NCBI GenBank assembly: GCA_017938145.1
Contig: JAGBCB010000017.1
Span: forward strand, 1 to 35,041
DNA from: Lachnospiraceae bacterium
GTDB lineage: Bacteria; Bacillota; Clostridia; Lachnospirales; Lachnospiraceae
DNA length: 35,041 nt
Reading direction: 5' to 3'
The position numbers and the translations under genes are program-made. Shown here piece after piece: positions 25,384-34,875 of the stretch; position 1 is the first letter of the stretch, and each line of letters starts with the position of its first letter. The notes under the pieces were generated by a model, which worked only from the letters and a program-made list of their open reading frames with translations, made no database searches and had not been told where the DNA came from.

Positions 25384-26244
25384 ATGGCTTCCATGAGAGA
25401 TATCAAGAGGCGCAGAGAAAGTATACAGAGCACCGGGCAGATTACCAAGGCGATGAAGCTGGTTTCCACCGTAAAGCTGCAAAAGGCCAAGGGCAAGGCA
25501 GAAAATACCAAGCCTTACTTTGAGCATATGTACAAAGCGGTAAATTCCATGCTCCGGAAATCCGGAAATATCCTTCATCCTTATCTTCAGAGCGGCAGCT
25601 CCGAAAAGAAGGGCATCATCATGGTAACCTCCAACCGTGGACTTGCGGGCGGCTATAACTCCAACATTATCAAGATGGTAATGAACAGCGGCATCAGCAA
25701 GGAAGACGCAGTAATTTATGCTGTGGGTAAAAAAGGCAGGGACGCTTTGGCGAGACGTGGTTACACCATCGCCGAGGACTATTCCGAAGCAATGGACGAG
25801 CCGGTTTTTAACGATGCAACAGCCATCGGCCGTAAGGTATTAGAAGACTTTGCAGAAGGTAAAATCGGTGAGATTTATCTGGTTTATACAGAGTTTAAAA
25901 ACACAGTGACACATATTCCTACCTGGCTGAAGCTTCTTCCGGTGGTAGTATCCGAAGAGGAAGAAGAGGACGAGGCAGACAAGCTGACACTGATGAACTA
26001 TGAACCGGAGGCAGAGGAAGCCCTTGACTTAATTATTCCGAAGTATATCAACAGTTTAATTTACGGCGGACTGATGCAGTCCTTTGCAAGTGAAAACGGT
26101 GCAAGAATGCAGGCAATGGATTCTGCGACAACCAATGCCGAAGAAATGATTTCTACCCTGGAATTAAGCTACAACCGTGCCCGTCAGGGTGCCATTACCC
26201 AGGAACTTACCGAAATCATTGCCGGCGCAAATGCAATCAACTAA
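25384..26244 (+). CDS. atpG: ATP synthase F1 subunit gamma
   Basis: A 286-residue central shaft that turns inside the alpha3-beta3 head. The N-terminal helix begins with MRDIKRRRESIQSTGQITKAMKLV, the strongly conserved gamma start. The C-terminal helix ends in SYNRARQGAITQELTEIIAGANA, the family signature. The middle Rossmann-like part contains TSNRGLAGGYN. An acidic insert (EEEEEDEADKLTL, around 199-211) is longer than in many homologues but not unusual for clostridia. It lies 16 bp after atpA and 18 bp before atpD. Confidence 0.98.
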   Translation: MASMRDIKRRRESIQSTGQITKAMKLVSTVKLQKAKGKAENTKPYFEHMYKAVNSMLRKSGNILHPYLQSGSSEKKGIIMVTSNRGLAGGYNSNIIKMVMNSGISKEDAVIYAVGKKGRDALARRGYTIAEDYSEAMDEPVFNDATAIGRKVLEDFAEGKIGEIYLVYTEFKNTVTHIPTWLKLLPVVVSEEEEEDEADKLTLMNYEPEAEEALDLIIPKYINSLIYGGLMQSFASENGARMQAMDSATTNAEEMISTLELSYNRARQGAITQELTEIIAGANAIN

Positions 26245-26256
26245 GAAAAGGAGTGA

Positions 26257-27654
<1,398 letters not shown>

Positions 27655-27701
27655 AGGTTCTCTTAATTGAAACTTTAGTTGAAAGATATTAGGAGGGCTT
27701 T

Positions 27702-28112
27702 ATGGCAGATATGAGTAAGTTTTTCCGCCTTCAGGTGATTTCGCCGGACCGCATTTTCTATGACGGAGATGTGGAAATGGTGGAGCTTAGAACCTCCGAA
27801 GGGGAAATGGGTGTGTTAAAAGGACACATCCCACTGACCGCGATTTTAGTTCCGGGTGTCCTCAAAATAAAAGAGGACGGCGAGCAGAAAATTGCCGCTT
27901 TGCATGACGGTTTCGTGGAAATTTTCCAGGACCACATGACAATTTTGGCAGAATCCTGTGAATGGCCGGAAGAAATCGATCTGCACCGTGCCGAGGAATC
28001 CAAAGCCCGTGCAGAAAAGAGACTTTCCAGCGGTGATGCTAACATCAACATTGCCAGAGCGGAACTGTCTTTACGTAAGTCACTGATAAGAATTCAGCTG
28101 GCACAGAAATAA
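27702..28112 (+). CDS. atpC: ATP synthase F1 subunit epsilon
   Basis: A 136-residue rotor-foot subunit that can inhibit ATP hydrolysis. The N-terminal beta-sandwich (FRLQVISPDRIFYDGDVEMVELRTSEGEMGVLKGHIPL, from residue 7) is unmistakable, and the C-terminal two-helix domain (from about 90, with AEESKARAEKRL) is complete. AGGAGG precedes the ATG. It is the last gene of the operon and is followed by a terminator hairpin. Confidence 0.97.
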   Translation: MADMSKFFRLQVISPDRIFYDGDVEMVELRTSEGEMGVLKGHIPLTAILVPGVLKIKEDGEQKIAALHDGFVEIFQDHMTILAESCEWPEEIDLHRAEESKARAEKRLSSGDANINIARAELSLRKSLIRIQLAQK

Positions 28113-28123
28113 AAATGAATCAG

Positions 28124-28161
28124 AATCCCGGTTTTGCGAAAGTGAGACCGGGATTTTTATT
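28124..28161 (+). terminator. Terminator of the ATP synthase operon
   Basis: AATCCCGGT (28124-28132) pairs with ACCGGGATT (28147-28155), with a 14-base loop that allows further pairs. T-rich sequence follows. Confidence 0.88.
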
Positions 28162-28197
28162 TATCTTTGAATTGTGTATAAAATTCATGCGGTATAC

Positions 28198-28226
28198 TTG
28201 AAATTTTCAGACAACCATGTTATAAT
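28198..28226 (+). promoter_or_regulatory. Promoter of the SCP2-like gene
   Basis: TTGAAA at 28198-28203, a 17-base spacer, and perfect TATAAT at 28221-28226 with a TGn extension. It lies 51 bases before the start and should be strong. Confidence 0.82.
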
Positions 28227-28277
28227 AGGACCAAAGAACTATGTTATGCTTTTGCATAAGGGTTTAGGAGGTAATCT

Positions 28278-28619
28278 ATGACATATGATGAACTTGTTGC
28301 AAGAGTGAGAGATGCCATGAAAATGGCGCAGGTCAGCCGTCAGGTGGGGCACATTGCGTTTCAGTTTAACGTAGAAGGAGAAGCGGAAGGCTACTTCTAT
28401 GTGGAAATCGATGACGGAAAAGTGAATGTGGCACCGTATGAGTATTATGACAGAGATGCAATAATAGTTACTACGGCGGATGTTATACTTCAGATGCTGG
28501 AAGGAAAAATAACGCCGCGGGTAGCTTATACAAATGGGCAGCTGAGAGTATACGGAGACAGCAGACAGTTGGAGAATTTACCATTCGGATGCGGATGTAA
28601 AGCTTTCGGGATGTTATGA
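28278..28619 (+). CDS. SCP2 sterol-binding-domain-like small protein
   Basis: A 113-residue soluble protein that resembles the SCP2 lipid-binding fold. An N-terminal helix is followed by the strand series HIAFQFNVEGEAEGYFYVEIDDGKVNVAPYEYYDRDAIIVTTADVILQMLEGK, here spanning residues 25-77, with the typical 'polar strand, D-A-x-I-x-x-x, LxGK' order. The end contains a CGC motif (FGCGCKAF). SCP2-like proteins bind fatty acids or other lipids; the ligand here is unknown. AGGAGG precedes the ATG, and a strong promoter and terminator frame it as a single-gene unit. Confidence 0.75.
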   Translation: MTYDELVARVRDAMKMAQVSRQVGHIAFQFNVEGEAEGYFYVEIDDGKVNVAPYEYYDRDAIIVTTADVILQMLEGKITPRVAYTNGQLRVYGDSRQLENLPFGCGCKAFGML

Positions 28620-28652
28620 ATTTCATATTTCAAGTGAAGAATAAAGTAATGC

Positions 28653-28688
28653 AAAAACGTCGTAGCAGTGGGTTGCTACGACGTTTTT
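28653..28688. terminator. Bidirectional terminator between the SCP2-like and esterase genes
   Basis: A perfect 15-bp inverted repeat (28653-28667 with 28674-28688) around a 6-base loop, with A and T runs at the stem base. It serves the convergent SCP2-like and esterase genes. Confidence 0.92.
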
Positions 28689-28700
28689 TTGTAGGACGAT

Positions 28701-29552
28701 TTATTTTGTAAAGAAAATCTGAAGTGCGTGATACAAGTGCAACTGCCATGCTTTCATGTCATGGACGCCGCCCGGAATAATGAAGAAATCGTAGTTTTCT
28801 CCCTCTTTTAAAATATCGCAGGTCTTTGTTACATTACTCATAATTTCCACATGTTCTTCATAAGCAATATCCTGGTCGCCGTTGCAGCAGAACAGGTAAT
28901 CTAACAGAAGATTATTTTTCACTCCGTTTTCTAAGGTTTCAATAATGCGTTTTACTTCTACGGCGCGGTCGCCCTTAGGACCACAGCAGCCGGAGAACGG
29001 ACCGTACCAGGAGAATAAATCGTAGTTGTTGTAGAAAGCGGCACGGTAGGTGGTCATGGAGCCCAGGGATAATCCGGCAAAGGCACGGTGTTTACGGGTT
29101 TTAATGAGATTTTCTTCGGAAACATCCCCACCGGTGTAGGTGGAATAGTGTTCTTCGATGGCGGGAATTAAGTCGTTGCGCAGTTCGAAGCGGAAGTGTT
29201 CGGTGATAAACTCTGCATTGCGGTCTGCTTCGGTGCCGCGATAATAGGTTGGTGTCACGATGATGCATGGTTCACAAATTCCCTGGGCCATCATATTGTC
29301 TAAGATGGTAACGGTATCCGGAAACATTTTAAACCACCAGTCTTCGTTGACGCCACCGCCATGAAGCAGGTAAAGAACATTATATTGTTTTTTACTATCG
29401 TAACCGTAAGGCAAGTAAACCCAGGCGGCTTTTGCCATTGGCAGTGACACCCGCTCGTCATAGGTTTCGGTGTTGTATAAAAAGCGTTCTACAGTTCCTT
29501 TTTTGTCGGTCTTTTGAAGCATTGCGGCCGGCATTTCATAAACAAAATTCAT
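28701..29552 (-). CDS. Alpha/beta-hydrolase esterase (esterase D / CE1-like family)
   Basis: A 283-residue serine esterase of the putative esterase family (PF00756), which includes feruloyl and acetyl-xylan esterases. The nucleophile is S162 in GLSLG (160-164), the likely catalytic histidine is H264 in GGVHDMKAW, and D226 or D228 in NGDQDIA is the probable acid. YLLHGGG (61-67) forms the oxyanion hole. No signal peptide is visible from this start, so it may be cytoplasmic and act on imported oligosaccharides; this is inference. The ATG at 29552 has GGAAAGGGGAA upstream and begins just before the conserved domain; an in-frame start 21 codons earlier is less likely. It is divergent from the Sel1 gene. 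Confidence 0.88.
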   Translation of the reverse strand: MNFVYEMPAAMLQKTDKKGTVERFLYNTETYDERVSLPMAKAAWVYLPYGYDSKKQYNVLYLLHGGGVNEDWWFKMFPDTVTILDNMMAQGICEPCIIVTPTYYRGTEADRNAEFITEHFRFELRNDLIPAIEEHYSTYTGGDVSEENLIKTRKHRAFAGLSLGSMTTYRAAFYNNYDLFSWYGPFSGCCGPKGDRAVEVKRIIETLENGVKNNLLLDYLFCCNGDQDIAYEEHVEIMSNVTKTCDILKEGENYDFFIIPGGVHDMKAWQLHLYHALQIFFTK

Positions 29553-29571
29553 ATGTATTCCCCTTTCCTGC

Positions 29572-29600
29572 AGTATACTTTTATTGTACGGGAACGACAG
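29572..29600 (-). promoter_or_regulatory. Candidate esterase promoter
   Basis: Read on the minus strand: -10 TATACT (29577-29572) with a weak -35 CTGTCG (29600-29595), 17-base spacer. It touches the left end of the 29599-29610 palindrome. Confidence 0.4.
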
Positions 29601-29610
29601 TTTCGAAACT
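29599..29610. promoter_or_regulatory. Perfect 12-bp palindrome, candidate operator
   Basis: AGTTTCGAAACT is exactly its own reverse complement, with a central CG, as in many LacI-family operators. It lies in the 142-bp region between the divergent esterase and Sel1 genes, next to the esterase -35 region. Its regulator is not in the window. Confidence 0.5.
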
Positions 29611-29626
29611 AGCAAAATACTGCTAT

Positions 29627-29655
29627 TTTACTGGCAGAAATTGCTGAGATATGAT
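29627..29655 (+). promoter_or_regulatory. Candidate promoter of the Sel1-repeat gene
   Basis: TTTACT at 29627-29632, a 17-base spacer and TATGAT at 29650-29655, 39 bases before the start codon. Confidence 0.5.
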
Positions 29656-29694
29656 ATCATTTTATTGGTACCGGTAATCGGGAGGGAGAATAGG

Positions 29695-30816
29695 ATGAAT
29701 ACAAAGGATATTGGAGAACAAATTAACTTTCAGACTGTAATGAAATCAGCGAAACTGGGAAGTGCCGATTCTATGTTTTTGTTGGGAAGTTTTTACTTTG
29801 AGGGGCATGGAACAAAGCAGAACATGGACCTTGCTAAAAAGTGGTGGCGGAAAGCCGCAAAGGCAGGCAATATGTATGCACAGTATAACACGGCGCTTAT
29901 GTATTTAAACGGTGACGGAGTAAAGAAAAGTGTTGAAAAAGCGGCAGAGTGGTATTTGAAAGCGGCAGAACAGGGACACGTGATTGCACAAAATGAGTTA
30001 GGTTATGCATATCAAAATGGATTAGGTGTGGAAGAAAATCAGGAAAAAGCGCTGGAGTGGTATCAGAAGGCAGCTGCACAGGGAATGGCTATTGCCGAAT
30101 ATAATATTGGCGATATGTATGAAAGCGGATTAGGCGTAGAAAAGAATTTAGAAGAAGCTTTTCAGTGGTATATGAAGTCGGCAGAACACGGTTTTGACCG
30201 TGCACAGTGCCAGGTGGGCTTTATGTACAATAAAGGGTTGGGAGTCGAAAAAGATGAAGAGGAAGCGGTAAATTGGACAATTCGGGCGGTGAATCAGGAA
30301 TTTCCGGAGGCAATAAACAATTTGGCATCCGAGTATGAGTATGGCGGTGTATTAAAACAGGATTACCAAAGGGCCTTTGAACTGTACCTGCAGGTTGCCG
30401 AGCAGGGGCTGGCCTCGGCACAACGGAATCTCGGTAAAATGTACTATGCGGGCAAGGGAATAGAGCAGGACTATCAAAAATCATTTGAATGGTACCAAAA
30501 GGCAGCAGAGCAGGGAGACTATTTGGCCCAAAGAGTGATTGGATATATGTATCTTCACGGCAAGGGAACAGAGCAGGACTATGAAAAGGCAATGTTTTGG
30601 TGTAAAAAAGCTGCAGAGAAGAATGATGCCCAAAGTTATTGGAGGGTCGGATTGATGTATTATGAAGGCCTTGGCGTGGAAGCAGATACGAAAAAAGGCG
30701 AAGAATGGTGCAAAAAAGCGGCAGAACTGGGAGAAGAAAAAGCAAAAAAATATTTAGAAGAAAAAGCTGCGGAAGAGGCGGCAGCAGCCAAAGATTCATT
30801 GACACAGGAGCAGTAA
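29695..30816 (+). CDS. Sel1-like repeat protein (nine repeats)
   Basis: A 373-residue protein built almost wholly of nine consecutive 36-residue Sel1-like repeats (about residues 21-344). Each follows the pattern A-x-x-x-LG-x-x-Y-x-x-G-x-GV-x-x-D-x-x-x-A-x-x-W-x-x-KAAEQG. Such superhelical arrays serve as protein-binding scaffolds. There is no signal peptide or membrane segment, so it is probably cytoplasmic, unlike the secreted HcpA-type proteins. The C-terminal 30 residues are alanine- and glutamate-rich (EEKAAEEAAAAK). The ATG at 29695 has GGGAGGGAG before it; a longer frame starting 37 codons upstream has no such site. Partner unknown. Confidence 0.92.
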   Translation: MNTKDIGEQINFQTVMKSAKLGSADSMFLLGSFYFEGHGTKQNMDLAKKWWRKAAKAGNMYAQYNTALMYLNGDGVKKSVEKAAEWYLKAAEQGHVIAQNELGYAYQNGLGVEENQEKALEWYQKAAAQGMAIAEYNIGDMYESGLGVEKNLEEAFQWYMKSAEHGFDRAQCQVGFMYNKGLGVEKDEEEAVNWTIRAVNQEFPEAINNLASEYEYGGVLKQDYQRAFELYLQVAEQGLASAQRNLGKMYYAGKGIEQDYQKSFEWYQKAAEQGDYLAQRVIGYMYLHGKGTEQDYEKAMFWCKKAAEKNDAQSYWRVGLMYYEGLGVEADTKKGEEWCKKAAELGEEKAKKYLEEKAAEEAAAAKDSLTQEQ

Positions 30817-30827
30817 AACGCTATTAT
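30799..30827 (+). promoter_or_regulatory. Promoter of the beta-CASP gene, overlapping the Sel1 stop
   Basis: A perfect TTGACA at 30799-30804 lies in the last codons of the Sel1 gene; a 17-base spacer leads to TATTAT at 30822-30827. The start codon is about 84 bases downstream. Confidence 0.68.
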
Positions 30828-30910
30828 TAAAGATGGGAAAATGTGCATAATAGTAGGAGAGAAAACAAAAATATATTTTATATATCGTTGGCGTGAAAGG
30901 AGAAACAAGT

Positions 30911-32560
30911 ATGAAGATTAAATTTTGCGGAGCAGTCAATGAAGTGACAGGTTCCTGCCACTTGGTAACAACAGAAAAGCATCAGATATTACTGGATTGC
31001 GGTATGTTTCAGGGTGGAAAAAAAGAGGAAGCACAGAATACAGAACCTTTTCCTTTTAACCCTGCAGAAATAGAATGTGTCATTTTAAGCCACGCCCATG
31101 TGGACCACTGCGGCAGACTCCCGTTGCTTGTTAAGCAGGGATTTTCCGGTCCGATTTATTGTACCGATGCTACAGCGGATTTATTAAAGGTTATGATTCC
31201 GGACTGTGCCCATATTCAGCAGAATGAAGCAGAGTGGCAGAGCAAAAAGGCAGTCAGAAAGGGTCTTCCGCCGGTAGAACCGATGTACACCATGGAGGAT
31301 GCCAATGCGGCGTTAAAGCTTGTAGAACCGATTTTATACGACCAGTTATTTAACATAAACGACCAGATGCATGCGGTGTTCAATGATGCAGGCCACATCC
31401 TTGGTTCTGCCATTACAGAGCTTTGGATTACCGAAAATGAAAAGACAGTAAAACTGGTTTATACCGGCGATATCGGTGTGGACGACAGACCAATTCTCCG
31501 CGACCCGAAGAAGATTAAAAAGGCAGATTTCGTAGTAATGGAATCCACTTATGGTGACCGTCTGCACGAGAGTAATGAGTCCAGTATTAAGGCACTCATT
31601 GATATTATTGAGGAAACTGTAAAACGGGGCGGAAATGTGATAATTCCTTCCTTTGCAGTGGGACGTACCCAGGAACTGATTTACGAGTTGAATCGCTTTT
31701 ATGAGTCGGATGAATATTACCATAATTTACTTAAGAATGTGCAGGTGTACATCGACAGCCCGATGGCGGTAACTACCACCCAGGTATTCCGAAAGAATGC
31801 CCAGGTGTTTGATGCAGAAACAAAGAATTATATTTTAAACGGCGACAATCCGTTGGATTTCCCGAATTTGAACTTTACCAGAACCAGTAATGAGTCTAAG
31901 GCGCTGAACGAAGACAATCGTCCAAAGATTATCATTTCTGCCAGTGGTATGTGCGATGCGGGCCGTATCCGTCATCATTTAAAGCACAACCTGTGGAATC
32001 CGAAGAGCAGTATCGTGTTTGTAGGCTATCAGGCAAACGGCTCTTTAGGACGCCGGATTGTGGATGGAGAAAAGGAAGTGTCTGTGCTCGGCGAAAAGAT
32101 TTTTGTCCAGGCAAAGATCTATAATCTGGAGGGCTTCTCCGGTCATGCGGATTACGAAGGTTTGATTGACTGGGTGAAGGGTCTTCAGAAGGCGCCGCAG
32201 CACATCTTCTTAGTGCATGGTGAAACGGAAGCAAAGGAAGCACTGGAGCAGAAAATCAGGGAAGCTACCGGCTATCCTTGTGATGCCATTCACGGTGTAA
32301 CAGAGGTAGATTTGGCGGATGCTGCCGGTATGACCTTCGAAGAGGCACAGGAAGAACTGGTGGATGAAGAACAGATACTTGCCCTGCAGGATAAGCTGGC
32401 AGACCTTCAGGATACTGTAAATGAATTCCTGAAAAATGCAAATCTGGCGGTAGAAGGAAAGCTCACACCGGAGCATTTAATTGAGATTAAGAATGCGGTA
32501 ATGCAGCTGGAAAAGGAAACCATCCAGCTTGGTATGACCGTAACAAAAGAGGGACGTTAA
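30911..32560 (+). CDS. Metallo-beta-lactamase fold / beta-CASP RNA-processing-type protein
   Basis: A 549-residue enzyme of the CPSF73-like beta-CASP family, whose members cut or trim RNA. The zinc-binding motif is HAHVDH at 61-66, and GDIG marks another metal site. Beta-CASP motifs follow: ESTYGDR, the DSPMA strand, ISASGMCDAGRIRHHL, GFSGHAD and VHGE. The family length is usually 450-540 residues; the last 65 residues here are an added charged helical tail (from about LVDEEQILALQDKLA). AAAGGAG precedes the ATG at 30911. It heads a likely operon with mgsA, a HAD phosphatase and a P-loop kinase. RNA substrate unknown. It differs from RNase J by its shorter length and motif spacing. Confidence 0.92.
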   Translation: MKIKFCGAVNEVTGSCHLVTTEKHQILLDCGMFQGGKKEEAQNTEPFPFNPAEIECVILSHAHVDHCGRLPLLVKQGFSGPIYCTDATADLLKVMIPDCAHIQQNEAEWQSKKAVRKGLPPVEPMYTMEDANAALKLVEPILYDQLFNINDQMHAVFNDAGHILGSAITELWITENEKTVKLVYTGDIGVDDRPILRDPKKIKKADFVVMESTYGDRLHESNESSIKALIDIIEETVKRGGNVIIPSFAVGRTQELIYELNRFYESDEYYHNLLKNVQVYIDSPMAVTTTQVFRKNAQVFDAETKNYILNGDNPLDFPNLNFTRTSNESKALNEDNRPKIIISASGMCDAGRIRHHLKHNLWNPKSSIVFVGYQANGSLGRRIVDGEKEVSVLGEKIFVQAKIYNLEGFSGHADYEGLIDWVKGLQKAPQHIFLVHGETEAKEALEQKIREATGYPCDAIHGVTEVDLADAAGMTFEEAQEELVDEEQILALQDKLADLQDTVNEFLKNANLAVEGKLTPEHLIEIKNAVMQLEKETIQLGMTVTKEGR

Positions 32561-32597
32561 AATTTCGCAGATGCGGAGGACTACGGAGGAGACTACA

Positions 32598-33071
32598 ATG
32601 AATGATGATTTTATTACCATGACCATAGGAAAACAGAAGAATATCGCCCTGATTGCCCACGACGGAAAGAAGGCAGAGATGGTAGGCTGGTGTGAAGCCA
32701 ACAAAGAAATTTTAAAAGGACATTTCCTGTCCGGTACCGGGACTACCGCCCGCATGATTACCGAAGCTACCGGTCTTCCGGTGCGGGGCTACAATTCCGG
32801 TCCTCTGGGCGGTGACCAGCAGATTGGTGCAAAAATCGTAGAGGGAAAAATTGACTTCGTTGTATTCTTTTCCGACCCGTTTGCAGCCCAGCCTCACGAC
32901 CCGGATGTAAAGGCTCTGCTTCGTATTGCCCAGGTGTACGATATTCCGATGGCAAACAATAAAGCTACCGCAGATTTTCTGTTGCACTCCAGCCTGATGA
33001 ATGAGGAGTACGACCACAATATTATTAACTTCAACAAGAAGATTAAAGAAAGAGCGGAGAATTTGAAGTAA
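32598..33071 (+). CDS. mgsA: Methylglyoxal synthase
   Basis: A 157-residue enzyme that converts dihydroxyacetone phosphate to methylglyoxal and phosphate, a glycolysis bypass used when phosphate is short. Key residues are present: IAHDGKK with H21 and K25, the phosphate-binding SGTGTTA at 45-51, the catalytic D73 in GPLGGDQQIGA, and FFSDPFAAQPHDPDVKAL (90-107) with H100 and D103. The ATG at 32598 is preceded by CGGAGGAG. It starts 37 bp after the beta-CASP gene. The following HAD gene starts on the base after its stop. Confidence 0.97.
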   Translation: MNDDFITMTIGKQKNIALIAHDGKKAEMVGWCEANKEILKGHFLSGTGTTARMITEATGLPVRGYNSGPLGGDQQIGAKIVEGKIDFVVFFSDPFAAQPHDPDVKALLRIAQVYDIPMANNKATADFLLHSSLMNEEYDHNIINFNKKIKERAENLK

Positions 33072-33758
33072 ATGTTTAAGGTAATTTTATGGGACGTGGA
33101 TGCCACCCTGCTGAATTTTGAAAAGGCAGAGGAAGCGGGCATCCGCGGATGTTTTGAAAAATATAACCTGGGTGAATGTACCGACGAAATGCTGGAGAAC
33201 TACAAGGTGATTAACCGTGGCTACTGGCAGGCAATGGAGCGTGGCGAAATTGAAAAGCCGGTGCTTTTGGTAAAGCGTTTTGAGGACTTCTTAAATGCTT
33301 ATGGTCTGGATTCTTCCGTGGCAGCAGGTATGAACTCGCTGTACCAGATTTTGCTTGGAGAAACGGTTGTGTTTTACGAGAACGCATTGGAAACGGTGCA
33401 GGCGTTAAAGGGCAAGGTACTGCAGTGTGCCGTAACCAATGGCACTAAGGTTGCCCAGGACGGAAAGCTTAGAAATTCCGGCCTCGACAAGGAGTTTGAC
33501 CGTGTTTTTATTTCCGAAGTGGTGGGTGTTGAGAAACCAAACAAGGGATTCTTTGATGCGGTTTTTGCAGAGATTGGCGAGTATGCTAAGGATGAAGTGC
33601 TGATTGTGGGCGATTCCCTCACCAGTGATATCCAGGGCGGTGTCAATGCCGGTATCAAGACCTGCTGGTTTAATCCTAAGGGTGTGGTAAATACAAGTGC
33701 ACTTAAGCCGGATTATGAGATAAGGGATATTGGGGAAGTTCTGGAGATTGTGAAATGA
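33072..33758 (+). CDS. HAD superfamily phosphatase (YjjG-like nucleotidase type)
   Basis: A 228-residue phosphatase with all four HAD motifs: DVDAT at 8-12 (nucleophile D8, acid D10; alanine replaces the usual glycine of DxDGT), VTNGT at 121-125, K155 in VEKPNK, and GDSLTSD at 180-186. The helical cap between motifs I and II (about 15-95) is that of the YjjG subgroup, known to remove phosphate from nucleoside monophosphates, including non-standard ones. It starts directly after the mgsA stop, and the next gene overlaps its end by 4 bases (ATGA), so the three are translated together. Confidence 0.9.
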   Translation: MFKVILWDVDATLLNFEKAEEAGIRGCFEKYNLGECTDEMLENYKVINRGYWQAMERGEIEKPVLLVKRFEDFLNAYGLDSSVAAGMNSLYQILLGETVVFYENALETVQALKGKVLQCAVTNGTKVAQDGKLRNSGLDKEFDRVFISEVVGVEKPNKGFFDAVFAEIGEYAKDEVLIVGDSLTSDIQGGVNAGIKTCWFNPKGVVNTSALKPDYEIRDIGEVLEIVK

Positions 33759-34264
33759 ATAAAGGCAGAATAATATTTTTAAACGGTGTCACCAGCTCCG
33801 GCAAAACTTCCATTGTAGAGGCGCTACAGGAGCGGGACGACGTATTCTTTTATGTGGTGGCAAACGATTTGTTCCAGGAGATGGTGGGAGAAAAATTCCT
33901 ACAGGATAACTACTGGAAGTATTTAAGTGAAGTCATCATTATGATGTATCATACAGCAAAGCTGTATTCCGACATGGGCAAGAACGTGCTGATTGACGGA
34001 ATTTTAGTGGAGCGGGAAGAAATCAAGCCTCACTATGAGCAGTTGAAAGCAATTTTAAAGGATAATCCGCTGGATATTGTAGAAGTGTATTGTCCGTTGG
34101 AAATTTGCAGAGAGAGAAATATTGCAAGAGGCGACCGTTTTGAAAACCAGTCTCAGGAGCAGGCGGAACTGATGGCAGAGAATATCAAGTATAGTATGCA
34201 GGTGGATACCAGTATGATGAGTTCTGCGGAGTGTGCGGAAGCAAGTGTGAAGGAGCTGTTTTAA
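33755..34264 (+). CDS. CPT-like P-loop kinase (chloramphenicol phosphotransferase-like family)
   Basis: A 169-residue P-loop protein. Walker A is GVTSSGKTS at 11-19, preceded by the strand IIFLN, which matches the opening of the chloramphenicol-phosphotransferase-like family. A predicted lid region with ERNIARGDR (114-122) supplies arginines near the phosphate. Family members phosphorylate small molecules, but chloramphenicol itself is a substrate only in a producer Streptomyces, so resistance should not be assumed. A general AAA-type nucleoside or amino-sugar kinase is possible. It overlaps the HAD gene by 4 bases. Confidence 0.75.
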   Translation: MNKGRIIFLNGVTSSGKTSIVEALQERDDVFFYVVANDLFQEMVGEKFLQDNYWKYLSEVIIMMYHTAKLYSDMGKNVLIDGILVEREEIKPHYEQLKAILKDNPLDIVEVYCPLEICRERNIARGDRFENQSQEQAELMAENIKYSMQVDTSMMSSAECAEASVKELF

Positions 34265-34296
34265 CAAAAATAAACTTGAAGTTGACGGAGAATATT

Positions 34297-34875
34297 ATGT
34301 TAAAAGATTATGAAATAGATAAACCAATTCTTGAAACGGACAGATTGATTATTCGTGTGCTTAACGAAAATGATGCGCCTGATTTAAAAGAGTGGCTTGG
34401 GAGAGATGAAATCTATACATATTGGGGGAGAAAAGCAAGTAAGGGTGAGAAAAATCCTGAACTTATGTTTATTGATCCCCGCCCTTGGGTAAAAAGAAAA
34501 CCTTCTCCTGATTTTGATTGGGGAATTGTATTGAAAGAATCCAATAAAGTGGTAGGCATGATTGCGGTATTTGATATCCAAAATGCCAGAATGGGTGATA
34601 TAGCATACAGAGTTAATCCGAAGTACTGGAATATGGGGATTACTACAGAAGCATTAAAGGAAGTGGTACGGTTTATATTTGAGAACACAGAAATAGACCG
34701 ATTGAATGGACGTGTGGATGTAAGAAATGTTGCTTCAAATAAAGTTATGGAAAAATGTGGTTTTATAAAAGAAGGAACTGTTCGCCAAGGAAAAATGGTT
34801 TCTGTTTATTGCGACTATAATATCTACGGTATGCTTAGAGATGATTATATGAGCATGCAAGGTATAAATAGTTAG
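34297..34875 (+). CDS. GNAT-family N-acetyltransferase (RimJ/RimL type)
   Basis: A 192-residue acetyl-CoA-dependent acetyltransferase. The opening LETDRLIIRVLNENDAPDL (9-27) is the typical RimJ/RimL start, IAYRVNPKYWNMGITTEAL (105-123) contains the acetyl-CoA-binding strand and loop, and NVASNKVMEKCGF (144-156) is the closing motif. Substrate unknown; N-terminal protein acetylation or small-molecule modification are both possible. The ATG at 34297 has ACGGAG upstream; a longer frame from 34231 lies mainly inside the previous gene. The gene and the sequence after it look richer in A and T than the preceding operon. Confidence 0.87.
   Translation: MLKDYEIDKPILETDRLIIRVLNENDAPDLKEWLGRDEIYTYWGRKASKGEKNPELMFIDPRPWVKRKPSPDFDWGIVLKESNKVVGMIAVFDIQNARMGDIAYRVNPKYWNMGITTEALKEVVRFIFENTEIDRLNGRVDVRNVASNKVMEKCGFIKEGTVRQGKMVSVYCDYNIYGMLRDDYMSMQGINS

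Noticed and set aside
33755-34264. Antibiotic (chloramphenicol) resistance gene.
   Set aside because: Only family-level similarity; the setting is a metabolic operon and the substrate cannot be inferred.
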